Source: Maniola hyperantus (taxonomy: Eukaryota; Arthropoda; Insecta; Lepidoptera; Nymphalidae). Taken from it: DNA of 64,000 nt. Shown here one piece after another: positions 43,392-55,700 of the stretch (the stretch's first letter is position 1; every line of letters begins with the position of its first letter). The stretch is taken from positions 4,278,001-4,342,000 of the forward strand of contig NC_048556.1 in NCBI RefSeq assembly GCF_902806685.2, written 5' to 3'. Made by a program: the position numbers and the translations under genes. The notes below the pieces were generated by a model. That model was not told where the DNA came from and did no database searches. It worked only from the letters and a program-made list of their open reading frames with translations.

Positions 43392-43617
43392 CGAGAAGTG
43401 GCCATACTGGGAATGAACATACCGTTGTAGTCATAATAGGGAGGTAGTTATATCAGGAAGTGGTCATACCGGGAAGTGGTCATATCGGAAAGTGGACGTA
43501 TCGGGAAGTGGCCATAACGGGAAGTGGGCATAAGGGGAAGTGGGCATACGGGGAATGGACATACTGGGGAGTGGTCGTATCGGGAAATGGTCATATTGGA
43601 AAGTGGTCATAACGGAC
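43392..43617 (-). repeat. 16-bp minisatellite, second array, inverted
   Basis: About thirteen imperfect units of GTATCGGGAAGTGGTC, the reverse complement of the unit at 31690-31880. The right edge is gtcataacggacc, the complement of the left edge of the first array. It sits just outside the LTR element on the far side. Confidence 0.85.
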
Positions 43618-43644
43618 CATAGGGCTAAGTATACAAGATGGTAT

Positions 43645-44100
43645 TTTTTTAGGGTTCCGTACCTCAAAAGGAAAAACGGAACCCTTATAGGATCACTTTG
43701 TTGTCTGTCTGTCTGTCTCTCGGTCAAGAAACCTACAGGGTACTTCCCGTTGACCTAGAATCATGAAATTTGGCATGTAGGTAGGTAGGACTTGTAGCTG
43801 ACATTAGAGGAAAAAATCTGAAAACCGTGAATTTGTGGTTATATCACACAAAAAAAAATTAAATTGTGGTCATAAACTAATAATTAGGATTTTCAATTTG
43901 ATATAGTTATCTTACTTCGAGTAAGATAACTATATCAAATGGGGTATCATATAAAAGGTCTTCACCTGTGCATTCTAAAACAGATTTTTATTTATTTTTA
44001 TGCATCATAGTTTTTGAATTATCGTGCAAAATGTCGAAAAAATACGACTATAGTAACGAAACCCTCGTTGCGCGAGCCTGATTCGCACTTGGCCGGTTTT
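43645..44100 (-). repeat. GGGTTCCGTA-type repeat, near complete, reverse orientation
   Basis: It runs from tagggttccgtacctcaaaa to gcacttggccggtttttt. It matches 8396-8853 read on the other strand, including the GTCT run (short here) and cattctaaaacagattttta. Confidence 0.85.
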
Positions 44101-44484
44101 TTTAAGATATAGATATTTTTATTTATATATTTGAACAGTGATTTTTAAAAACCTAAATCCACGCGGACGAAGTCACGGGCATCATCTAGTCTCGTATAAA
44201 TAAGAGTGTCCATTACGTCACTGGTCCATATAACCATCTCTTATTCCCACCTTATTCTCTATTTACTATTAATTACTCTAGTCTTTATTTAGATTAAAAT
44301 GTGTACACCTGCCCTAGTTTAGAGATTAGCGAGACGCCTGGCTACCTCCCCCAACTAAACGGCCAAACGGCACGCTTGGCGCCCGCGCCCCCGACCCCTC
44401 GCTTCGCTAGTCGCTTGGCGTGTAGCGAAGCATGCAGTCGCGTCCGTAGACTTCCGATTTGACAAAACCGAAGTTGCTATTAGA

Positions 44485-46659
44485 ATGTACCAAGTCACTC
44501 CTCTTCCAATAGAGTTAAAACCTCGATTTTCACATAATACAGATGAACGATTGATCGCTGCGGTTTTTAAAAGGGAGCCTCTGTGGAACCCTGCTAGTGA
44601 ATTGCACAAAAACTCCGTTGTGCTAAAGAAACTATGGAACAGTATTGCGATTGAATTGGGTAAAGATGGTGAGTAGGTACTTAGTTACTAGGCGTTTGTT
44701 TGATTTTATAATTTGTATTTTCGTAGGAAAAATTAAAATATTGTGTACTTGTATAACGCGTCCAAACTAAGAAAGGGAAATCGTGTCCGCTATGATTTTG
44801 TGACGGCCTAGCTAGAGAAAATTTGTCCTACAAAATCCCTTGAAAATAGGTACCTAGGTACCTATACTTAACTAGGTAAGAAAATATACCTATAAAAATT
44901 AATTGAATCGAAATAATATTATGTAAGTTATATATTTTTCTAGCAAAGACATCACAACATGGCGAAAACGATTTCGCTTTGTTAGTTTGGATGCGTTATC
45001 ATACCTACATAGGTAGTTGGTTTACTTCATTCATAATATCGCAGATGAGACTATCACTACAGTGAATAAATATTGCAAAATGGGTACGTCATCCCGTCAT
45101 CGTACGTATCTTACCTTAGTCCTACTACTACTACATACTATTACTAGGGTTCCGTACCCGAAGAGTAAAAAACGGAGCCTAAGACTAGACTAGTATCTCG
45201 TGAACCGTACCTAATAGGTAGAGTTGAAATTTTCACAGAATGTGTAGTTTAAAACCAAATACCTATTTACTAAAAATGACATGATGGCCGCCATGAAAGG
45301 TATTCAAAAAAATTAAGTGTTATTTCTTGTACTTAATACGGAACCCTTCGTATGCTAGTCCGACTCCCACTTGACCGATTTGTATAATATTCGTTTTATA
45401 TGGCTACATATAAAACGTTTTGCGTTATGGTTACCTAGGTAAGTACATATAGGTAGGTAGTACCTAATCAATAATAATTTTATAACGATAATTATTATCC
45501 TACCACCATCATGCATGCATCACTGTATGACAATACCGTGATACCTATTTACATTACATTGACTATGCTGCGTAGGCCCTACTGGCCGCTACAGCGTCAG
45601 CGGGGGGGTTGGCGAGCGCGAAGCTCCTTGAAGAAATAGGTAATTCGAGAGGTCGGGGGGCAACGTCCTCCTAAGGGCGCCTCTTGCGAGGCTCGGACCA
45701 CGGCTTAGGATGACGTTGGGATGGGTGGAGTTGTTGGACTACTGGTTAGTCCGTAGGTCCGTACGCCCCCGAGGCCGTGGCGTGAGTCCACGTCCGGATG
45801 ACGTTAGAAATCGGGGACCTCGTCTTCGCCGGCGAAGACGCTGTGATGTGACGCCTCGCACACCTAGGACGACACCCGCGCTCGCCCGAATTAGGTTAGA
45901 GCGGGGGCTGTGCGGGGCGTTCCCTCCCCGATTGCCATTTCAACCTGTCGCGTACTATAGGTGACATAAGGTTTGTTTGTGAATAAAAATTGGCCGTCTG
46001 AAAAGTTTGAAACGGAAATGACCTACCTGTTATGAAGCGTTAATGATTTCAAATTAACAGCCTCGCTGTGGTGGTTTTTATTTTAGTTTTAATTTAATGT
46101 TTTTTTAAACTTTTAATTTAGATTTAAGTTTATTTAATAGAATTGTCTGTTCTTATTATACCTACCTTCCAAAATAAAATAAGTAATTAGGTCTTTCAAA
46201 TTACTTACTTAAAGTAGGTACTTAGGTACCTAAATACTTATCTGTTTCCGAAAACGTGCAAGTGGAGATAAAGCTAATCTAAATAGGTACCTAGGTACGG
46301 CATTAGGTAATAAGTAAATACTTAAGGGATACGAAGCCCGACGCGATGTCGTCGAACTCGGAGATCGATCGAAGAGAATAGGAACTATGGTATAAATAGG
46401 GATGATGACTACTAGTCAAATCAGCGACTTTTATTAAACGTCAAAACGTTTGCTTAGTGAGGGAGCTTGTATGAAATACACTGATGTGACGTCATAAATG
46501 TTTGACGTAATTTGACGTGCTTTTTTTACGTCATAAATGTTTGACGTAATTTGACGTGCTTTTTTTAGTTAAATTGATAATTTAAAATAGATAGCAAACT
46601 TAAAACTAACAGCGGACATGGGATTTTACGAATTTTTGAAGACCCTAAGATTTTTGTTG

Positions 46660-46703
<44 letters not shown>

Positions 46704-48072
46704 CTGTCAAGAAACCTACAGGGTACTTCCCGTTGACCTACAATCATGAAATTTGGCAGGTAGGTAGATCTTGTATCTGACATTTGGGGAAAAATCTGAA
46801 AACCGTGAATTTAGGGTTAGATCACACAAAAAAAATTAAATTGTTGTCATGAACTAATAATTAGTATTTTCAACTTTCGAAGTGAGTGACTATATCAAGT
46901 GGGGTATCATATGAAAGGTCTTCACCTGTACATTCTAAAACAGATTTTTATTTATTTTTATGCATCATAGTTTTTGAATTATCATGCAAAATGTCGAAAA
47001 AATACGACTGTAGTACGGAACCCTCATTGCGCGAGCCTGACTCGCACTTGGCCGGTTTTTTTGACATCATCCCAATTCTCCACCTCCCGCCACCCTCTTC
47101 ATACCACCAGTCCATCTAGCTGGAGGGCACCCCACACTACCTATCTACCTAATTTACTGATGATTTGGGCTATGTTGTTGCCATTGGTTTTCCCGCGGAT
47201 CTCTTCATTTCGTTTCTCATCCTTCAGATAAACTCCTAACACAGCCCTCTCCATAACTCGCTGAGCGACTTTAAATTTATAGATTAAGCTCTTTGCCCTT
47301 TTTTAAAGTTCACGTTTTAACACCATAAATAGCTAGCCGCAGTTGCGTATTAATTTTGCCTAATTTTTTATGAACAATTAATTTTTAATCAAAATGCTCT
47401 AAAATGAGCTTGGAGAATGTGCGAATAGAAGAATAACTACCAACTTATTTTTCAGTTACATCAATAAAGACAAGATGGAAAAATCTGCGAGCCTACTTCA
47501 TAAAGGTACACCGAAAAAGCGACAACGGCGACCAAATGTCCACGATTACATGGCAGTTCTACGATCAGCTATCATTCCTCAAGTGTTGCTCCCCCGGACT
47601 GGAGAGGGAATCTGTGCGTGCAGAGAATGAGGATAGTAATTCGAGTATAGGCGAAACGATCGACGACAATAACGACGATAACAAAGCAAATTCAGATTCC
47701 GACTCAAATTCAAGCCAGAGAAAGAAGCCAAGAATTTCTATGACCACTAAAAATGAATCGCTAGAACTACCCCCAGAAAGAAATAGATATGATGACATAG
47801 ATAATTATCAAGAAAGAAATTTAGACGATCAACAGTTCTTCGAAAGTCTTTTGCCGTACGTGAAAAACATTCCAATGATGCGAAAACTTAAATTACGGTG
47901 TAAGATTCAGGAGATGATCTTGAAAGAGCTTGAAGCTGTTGAGAATGATATAACGCAGCAACAAGCGCGATTCACTGAAGTGTATGTCGAACCAGTTGCA
48001 GTGGTTCATAACGCACCTGAACCGAATTTTGTGAATGTTAAAAAAGAACCTATAGATCAATCTGAGGATTGA
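44485..48072 (+). CDS. MADF-BESS domain transcriptional regulator, two exons
   Basis: Exons 44485-44668 and 47456-48072 join through a split GTT codon (donor g/gtgagt, acceptor ttttcag) to 266 codons plus TGA. The MADF domain (a Myb/SANT-like DNA-binding module, as in Adf-1) spans about residues 14-105. It has DERLIAAVFKREPLWNP, LWNSIAIEL, then SIKTRWKNLRAYFIKVHRKS and WQFYDQLSFLK after the splice. An acidic Asp/Asn/Ser linker with RKKPR (a possible nuclear signal, about 150) leads to a BESS domain at about 183-222 (DQQFFESLLPYVKNIP), which mediates protein contacts. The C-terminus contains VKKEP, fitting a SUMO acceptor consensus. The 2.8-kb intron carries several repeats. The role is most likely sequence-specific regulation; the target genes are unknown. 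Confidence 0.93.
45140..45385 (+). repeat. GGGTTCCGTA-type repeat variant
   Basis: It starts actagggttccgtacccg and has tatctcgtgaaccgtacc, shared with the copies at 18684 and 21330. It ends near ctcccacttgaccgatttg. It lies in the MADF-BESS intron. Confidence 0.6.
45560..45965 (+). repeat. GC-rich retroelement fragment
   Basis: About 400 bases of GC-rich DNA end with cgattgccatttcaacctgt and cgcgtactatagg. The end is shared with 7315-7345 and 11687-11713. The interior shows no intact frame. It is probably the 3' end of a LINE, lying in the MADF-BESS intron. Confidence 0.5.
46489..46566 (+). repeat. Exact 39-bp tandem duplication
   Basis: Two head-to-tail copies (46489-46527 and 46528-46566) begin acgtcataaatgtttgacgt and end in seven T. 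Each holds three TGACGT-like or ACGTCA-like sites. Confidence 0.95.
46645..47062 (-). repeat. GGGTTCCGTA-type repeat, reverse orientation
   Basis: It has a (GTCT)n run at about 46660-46707, then caagaaacctacagggtact through to cgcacttggccggttttt. It matches 8396-8853 in reverse. The terminal gttccgtacctc part at the left is missing. Confidence 0.85.
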
Positions 48073-51000
48073 GTAGAATTAACTCAGATTAGACTTGAGA
48101 GAATGGTAAAGTTGGGAGTCATAGCGTGGCTGCTGAAATGCACCAGTACGGAAATGTGAGAATGATGAGCGGTGGGCTTAAAAAAAAGCAACCAATCGGT
48201 TTTATCTGCATTTGCCTATTCAGGAAAAAAAAGCTAATGTAATTAGTCTAAGTATATTTCTCACACATTTGTAGTGAACAGCGCTATCCTGTAATTTATC
48301 GTAACTTTTCTGTAGTATACTTTTCCAAGCATAGGTACTTTAGTTCCTAATTTCTTGACATGTATTTCATTTTTATAGCAGGTCAAAGTTATTATTATTC
48401 ATATTTTGTAGCTTTATACTTACGCATTTCTGACCCACTCACCCAGTGAGGTCCACTTGCAAAAATACACTGATTTAGTTAAATGTAATTTTGGCAATCA
48501 CACTTTCTTGCCAAAAAGAAATAAAATTTAAGATGCCTTTACGATTTCCACAAATAATAATTTTGGCATTTTGCGTTTTTGGCGTTGTGCGCTGTAAATG
48601 ATTCGATTCATACCTACTAAATTGTGCAGTAGACCTCAGAACAGTGCAGTAGACCTCAGAACAACTCTAGTGTAATTTGTCAAGGGACAGATAATTTTCG
48701 TCCCTTTTTACTAATTCCTAAAAGTTAGAAGGCGGACGTCTTAAGTACTAGGCTATCACAGCTTTTTCACACATGGATGTAGGAAGCAATTTATTCTTAT
48801 TTACTTCGTGGACGAAGTAGGTACTTCCTAATTCCATGATAGATATCACCTACATAATAAAGTTCAATTAGCATGAGGCTTGAAGGATTGATCAAACAAA
48901 CTTGATCACGTGGGGATCCCAGTTTTCATGACAAGCATAGGTACAAATTAGACGAACTGCCGATTGGAACGAGCCTCAAGCAAATTGGACGCTATACTTG
49001 ATGGTGTATGAAGGTTTTAATGATTTGAGGGTCTGTAAAGTTCAAGAAATAAAACAAAATGATTTATTTAAAAAATTTTTTAATTTTTATTACTTTCAAT
49101 TCAAAAAATCCAACATGATGTTATGCAACCTATATTATGCTCCCTTCCTTTAAAATTATCAAAAAAATTAAATGCACTATCTTAAAACGTCTCATTCAAA
49201 ACATTTATTTTATTTTACTTATTTCGTTCAATTAACGCTAAAATAAAATAGTTATAGGGAATATTATGACACAAAATACAGGCAATAGGTAGGTTCACGT
49301 CACGATGCATTCCCATTTCCTAATCTTGCAGAGAAAAAACAGGATGCAATAATCGCTTATTATATTTCTCTACTTATTTTTCTAGAAAAGGGTACATCGT
49401 GGATGCCATAATATTTAGGGAATTCTTTCTTGTTATTCTTTTAACTGCCTTACGGCTCTGGATTCTTGCCCTTTTGAGCCCTTTCTTATGAAAGTTAATT
49501 ATACTTATTGTGCAAGTTGATAAGTTGACACACAAACTCTTTAAAGCACAAATTCTTTGTAGTTGGGACTGTTATATCATAAGTAAATCGCGAATTCATT
49601 TCGCTAAGCTATTTAATAATTTTGAAGTTGTATTTGAATCCATTTCCCTTTAATAAGTTACATAATACAAAGCTTATGTTTAAAATTAAGTTCCTAAATA
49701 CTCATAATTAAGTATGTAATTAGAAATTGTTTTATTTGGCGGGAAAAAATAATTTTCAGTGTCACTACACTTAAAAAATGTTTCTCTATTTGTTCTTATC
49801 TGTTCCTCTACGGCAAAATTAATCCTAAAATATTACCTATATACTAATACTACACTGTATTAATAATAAAATATATTTTATACATTAATTTTACCGCAAA
49901 AAAAGTCATCCTTAGTCTAAAATTAGAAGAAAACCTAATACAGATAAATAGTTCCACATAATACGCATTATTTGAATTAAAATATAATATTGTTGGTAAG
50001 TCACAACATATAAATCAACAATAACAAAATTGGTAGGTATACAATATAATATATAAAGAATTAAATTCATCATAATATTATATTATCATTATATTTCATT
50101 AAAATAATATTCGCATACAACATTAATAAATAAAGGTAACATGGCGTAACTTTCAGGCTATTTTTGTTAAGGCACAGGATAACACACGCAACTGAACAAT
50201 TCTCGATACTTTGGGCCATGTAAGAGGTGCTTACATAAAAAAATCTGATTAACTTGTTAAGAAAAAGCATGGTAATTTTAATCTTATTGTTTTTATCGTG
50301 AAAAGTTTATATCAATGTGTTTTATGGTAAAGAGTAGAAAAATATTATGGCTCCTTAGTTACGCCAACGTTTCGTGCATTAGTTAATAAATAGTTTTTTT
50401 TATAAAAGTAACTACGAAAATGTCACATATAAAATAATAAATAGAATAGCTATTCAAATATTTGAAGTGCTCGATAATATTCATAGAATATTATATTGAT
50501 ATATAATAATATTGTAAAAAGCAATTTCATACTTTCATTATATCAGTCTTAAAATGTGATACAATACATAATTATTATAAGTAATTCTAAAATGCCACAG
50601 ATGAGGAAGGGTTGTTAAATTTAAACTTGTTTATAATAAAAAATTAAGTAAACAAATTATAAAGTCCAAAAGAATTCTTTTTTATATAGAGGAATTTTTA
50701 CATACTTACCGAAAATTGAAATTTATAATTTTCGATAGCAATAATATTAAATAATATTTTGTCCTTACATTTTTATAATTTACGTTATTTTAAGTTCGTT
50801 CGCATTTTTTAGAATTTTGTCTAGAAAAATAGGTCTTCATATTATAAATATACGTTTTATAATATTATTAGTAGGTAGTTCAATATCATTAAATCCTAGT
50901 TTGAATCACGAACGAACTAATTTAACAACCCGTATGGATAGCTTGCATGTATTATATAATGATATGGTGAGTAACAGGAAAGGCATAATATTTGTTTTCG

Positions 51001-52600
51001 TTTAGATATAATATGTATAAAAATACTGAAAAAAGTAATTGTTATTTTTTTGAAAAATGCTCTGCTTACTGCCAATAAATGAAATAAGCAGTAAAATATT
51101 TTAACTAACCATTATAATCTTGTTCGAATATGGCCTTATCGAAATAGATATATAATAAAATTAATGATATTTCATCATTAGGTACTTTAAAAAACAATAT
51201 AATATAGAGCTTTTATTAAAAACTTCAAAGAATAGCATTGCTAATCTTAGTGGTGTCCATGATATTAAAATATTTTTTTATTGTTGTAAAGAATTGCATG
51301 CATTAGTTATTAAGTAGGTATTATAAATATTTTTAGACTTAAGTAAGTAGGTACTTGAAACCTGAAAAACTTCAACCATACTAAGCACAAACACACCCTA
51401 ATTAAGTAACCTATTTATTAATTATTGTACTAAAATAGGTATACTTAAATAAAACTTATCAATAATGTCAATTGTTAGTAAAATTATTACTACAAACAGC
51501 TAATTTGAACTTCATCTGATACAGATGATATTATTTTGGAAACACTTTTTCTGTTTATCATTTGAACTCTTGCCATGAGCAATTATTTAATAGTTTTTAA
51601 TATTAAGCCTGGTCCTAGTAAAATGCAGGAATTACAGTTAGGTACCTATCCTTACGCTACATTTTGTAGTAAGTAAATGATTTTAAAATAAACGCTTAGT
51701 ACTTACTCGAATCGAGCGACGTTAGAGTACTTTTCAATTATTTTGAAGTCAAAGTCATTTCGAAAATATTATTCTTAAATGTTCTTTACCATACAAACAT
51801 AATATAGACTAAGATAAGTGTCCCATCTGCCACTACTTTTTATGATTTTAAAACGAACCAAACTCCAAAAACCAAAACACACCTACCTACTCAAATTCAC
51901 CTGTTAAAATATTAACGATACAATAAAGTAGCACAACACTAATTTAATGTTTCAAATGTCACAACCTTAAAAAAACTCACGCTAAGTGATAAACGTCTCG
52001 CATACGCGATTGAATAGCAAAAGCTATTTTTATTGTTCTTTCAACTCTCATTCCTATGCCCTCTCTGTAAAATAGGCAGCTTTATTCCTACGGTTTATCG
52101 CCCATCAATGGATTAGATATTTTAAGTATCAAAACTATCGAATCCATCTATGATTCTATCAACGACAGTTTTTTTACCCCAAAACACCAAAGTCATATTA
52201 ATTCCTTTCCAGTTAGCTACAGATTAGCTTTTTATTGCTAATGCAATATGTCATCAACCATTATTATCGATATATTTGCTGTAACTTCATATCGATATTT
52301 TTTGTCATCATCCAAAGTGTCATTACAATAATAAGCACATTAAAATGTCAAACCTTAATTTTTACTTATACTGCTTATACTCATCTATCGATATTGTATA
52401 ATTCCATTAAAAATTATCGATAATAATTATTTACGCTTATCGCTTGTCTTATTGACAGATCTTTTACATAATATAGTACTTAACTATAATATTTTACACC
52501 GTCACAATGTCCGATGACAAATTGACGTACCTACTATTCGATATTTATTAGATTTTAGACTTGTTTATAGACCGACAACACTAATTCAAAATAAGTTGTC
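48073..52600. other. AT-rich intergenic region
   Basis: After the MADF-BESS stop there is an AATAAA at 48520-48525 that could end its transcript. A 20-base direct repeat (gtgcagtagacctcagaaca) lies at about 48622-48661. Beyond that I see no gene, no RNA gene and no clear element; open frames are short and AT-driven. Confidence 0.5.
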
Positions 52601-52751
52601 ATACCTATTTACAAAATGTCGAACGACTAAAAATCGTAACTTACCGAGTAGAAAACTACCGACAGCGCTGTCATATTGACAGGTTTTACGCTGACAGATG
52701 TCACATTGACAGCTGTCACCAAGTTGACACAAGGCTTTTGTAAAGGCGTAT

Positions 52752-55700
52752 TCACACTGGCGGCGGTCCACGGACGTAGCGTAGTTGGGGAGTCAAAGTT
52801 TGCGCGAGTGAGTTCAAGGCGTCGCAGCACCTCGGCCGCTCCACTAGCCAAGCGGCTAAGAGCAGAGCAACGAGGCACAGTTGTATGGGGATAGAGGACC
52901 GCAATACTCGCCAAACCCATCCACTGCGCGGGTTGTAGTCCGGATCGCCAGAATCTGTTTTGCTTTTCGAGACGGCAATTGCGTGTTCAGTCCTTTAAAT
53001 AGTAAACAGAAATAATATAATAACTAGGTACCTACACATATAGGTACTAAAAATGAATGTATCTTTGTTGGTTTATTTGTCCCTTATGCGTTCCTACACC
53101 ATTCAACCAATTGCGATAAAACTTTGCACAGTTGTCGTTGAGACTTGCGGCAAGGTTTTTGCATACTGAAAACTTCTAGGTTTTTCGAGTTGGAATGTTG
53201 TTTTTATGAGTATTTTAAAGGTATAAAAAAAAAGGTAAAACCAAAATTATTTATCGATCTGTTTCCTTGGGACGGATATTAATACATACTTTGGTAATGA
53301 TGGTACTCTAGTATGCCTTTTATTTTGAAGGTCTTGAGAAATAAGTAGAGTAATAGAGAATATTTTTTTTATGACAATGAAATTCAAGGAAAAAATTTTA
53401 TAAACTTACGAAATTTCATCTATCTTCAAGTCTGGGATGTTCTGCTCTACCAAAGCCCGGCATGATTCTTGTAGCGTTTTCACCTCATTCTCCGTTTGTT
53501 CCATGCGCTAAAAAGGAGATTATAATATTAGCTCATTAATAAAGGACAGAAATGAATAACACAGGTTTCTACTTAATAGCGACGCTAGGGGTGGTACACG
53601 GTTCGAGGAAAAGTCTGAAAAATTACTTCAAAATTGGCTCTGGTAGGAACCTTTGGCCGTGGTAAGTTACCAAAGCTGTGCCGTTAAGCGATTTAGCGTT
53701 CTGCTAGGTGATTCGCTAACTCAGTGTCTAACACAGAATGATAGCCACCGAGTTTGGTTGGTTCTATATTGCTGCTTCACTGGGTGGTAGTAAAATATTT
53801 TTTCGTAGAAAACCTTCAACGGATTAAAAAATGAGCTCTGTGGCTATCGTTCAGTGTTAGACACTGAGTTAGAGAATCACCCCACTGGTATGATGCCACA
53901 TAGCAACCGACTGGGCTATAATCTGCCATATTCTTTTCAGATTAGAACTGTCTGTCTAATCTGAGATCTTACATACCACCAGATGAGATTGAAGTCAATG
54001 GCTAACAGCTTGTCAACGGAAAAAAATATATTTGTACTCAGACTATGTAAGGAGTACAAATATATTTATTATAAGTATATTTGCTTTGTGTTGTTTGTGT
54101 TTTTTTGTGTGTTTGGGGGGGTGTATGTATGTATGTATGTATGTATGCAGATTTTATGCTGTGAACCTACTTTGTAAGGGCTACGTACCTTGGCAATGGC
54201 TCGATGTGCGGGCGAGTTGGGCGCGAGGGCGGCTTGGAGGCGCTGCGCCAGCTCGCGTAACGCACTCAGGCGTCGCGCGCGGCATCCCGCGCCCTCACTG
54301 TCGCCGTCCGATATTCCTGAGTCGGACAATGAATCGCATGTTGATCCACCCTGGAAGCAAAATGGGAATATTACAATAACTATTCTGTTACATTGTTTGT
54401 ACTAGTTAAGTATCATGACCTATCGGTCGCACTATACATCGTTGATGAAACACATAGATGTAATTTGTATAGAATGTGAAGAGTACAAGTTTTTGTAGTA
54501 GGTTAGGTTAATTTATTATCATGCCCTATCGGTCGCACTATAGGTACGTTGTTGACGAAACATAGAATGTGAAAAAAGTATGATTAGGTAGGTACCTACA
54601 TTCGAAGCGGAGCAAACACATTATATCTATGATCTCTATCCAAGTGTTTCTATAAATACGTCATCTTTCTCATCCGGCAGTGATGCAGCAAGGTGTGCAA
54701 CCAGTGTCGAATGATCCGCTAGCGCTGTGATGCGTTCGTGCAGCGCTTGAAGCATTGCCAGGTCTCTCCACGCGCCTTGCGATTGGCTTAGCGCGGTGTT
54801 GGTGCAATCTAGCAAATAACGTGTTACCTTCTTCTTATCCAGCAGCGATGCAGCCAGCTGTCTGATATGAGCAGCCAGTTCTGAGTGATCCGCCAGCGCT
54901 GTGCCGCGGTCGTGCAGCGATTGAAGCGTTGCAAGGTCTCCTCGCAAAGCTCCTTGCAGCTCCCGTAGTGCGCTTTCCCATTCTGCCCATGCGCAGACTG
55001 CCTTCTCTAGAGAGAGCAGCTCGTTTGATGTGCTGAGGTAAAAGAGAAACAAGATTATTAAGACTATGTTACTCACTACTTTATTTTCGACTTTGACATT
55101 CAACAGGTGTCGCAACAAAGTTTTGATAGTCAGTAGTCACATTGCGATTATTTGTTGTTCTAGCAGCTGCAAACGCATTTTAGAACAGTTTAAGAAATCA
55201 TTGTATGAAAAGTTGTAGAAGTGAGTGCGATTTCAGAAATCTTTTGCAATATCTGATTCTCTGGAACATTATGGTATTTGTGGGAAGATTGAAGAGCCTT
55301 TCAAAGTTTAAACAAGTATCATGGATTCATGGACCTATCAGGCGCAGTAAAACTGCAGTCTAGTAGTATTCGCCAAACCGTACTAACTACTCAACAGATT
55401 TTGATTAAACTTATCGAATTGTGATTATACGCTTTAAAATTTTCCCAATTGGTTCTCAAAAATGAGTGTAATTACTATAATTATTATGTACAAGGCCTTT
55501 CGTGACAATTTCCAATTAGAGACATTCTATTACCTCGTTAAAATAATTGACCATTTACCAGACGTAGGTATAGTTACTTCACATAGGATAATTTGGGTTA
55601 TTCCTATTTAAATAGTTAATTAGGCTATGCCGAATCAATTTATCAATTTTTTCCTTGTTTAGGTAGGTACATGGTTAATGTATACACTTGGTGATGTTAT

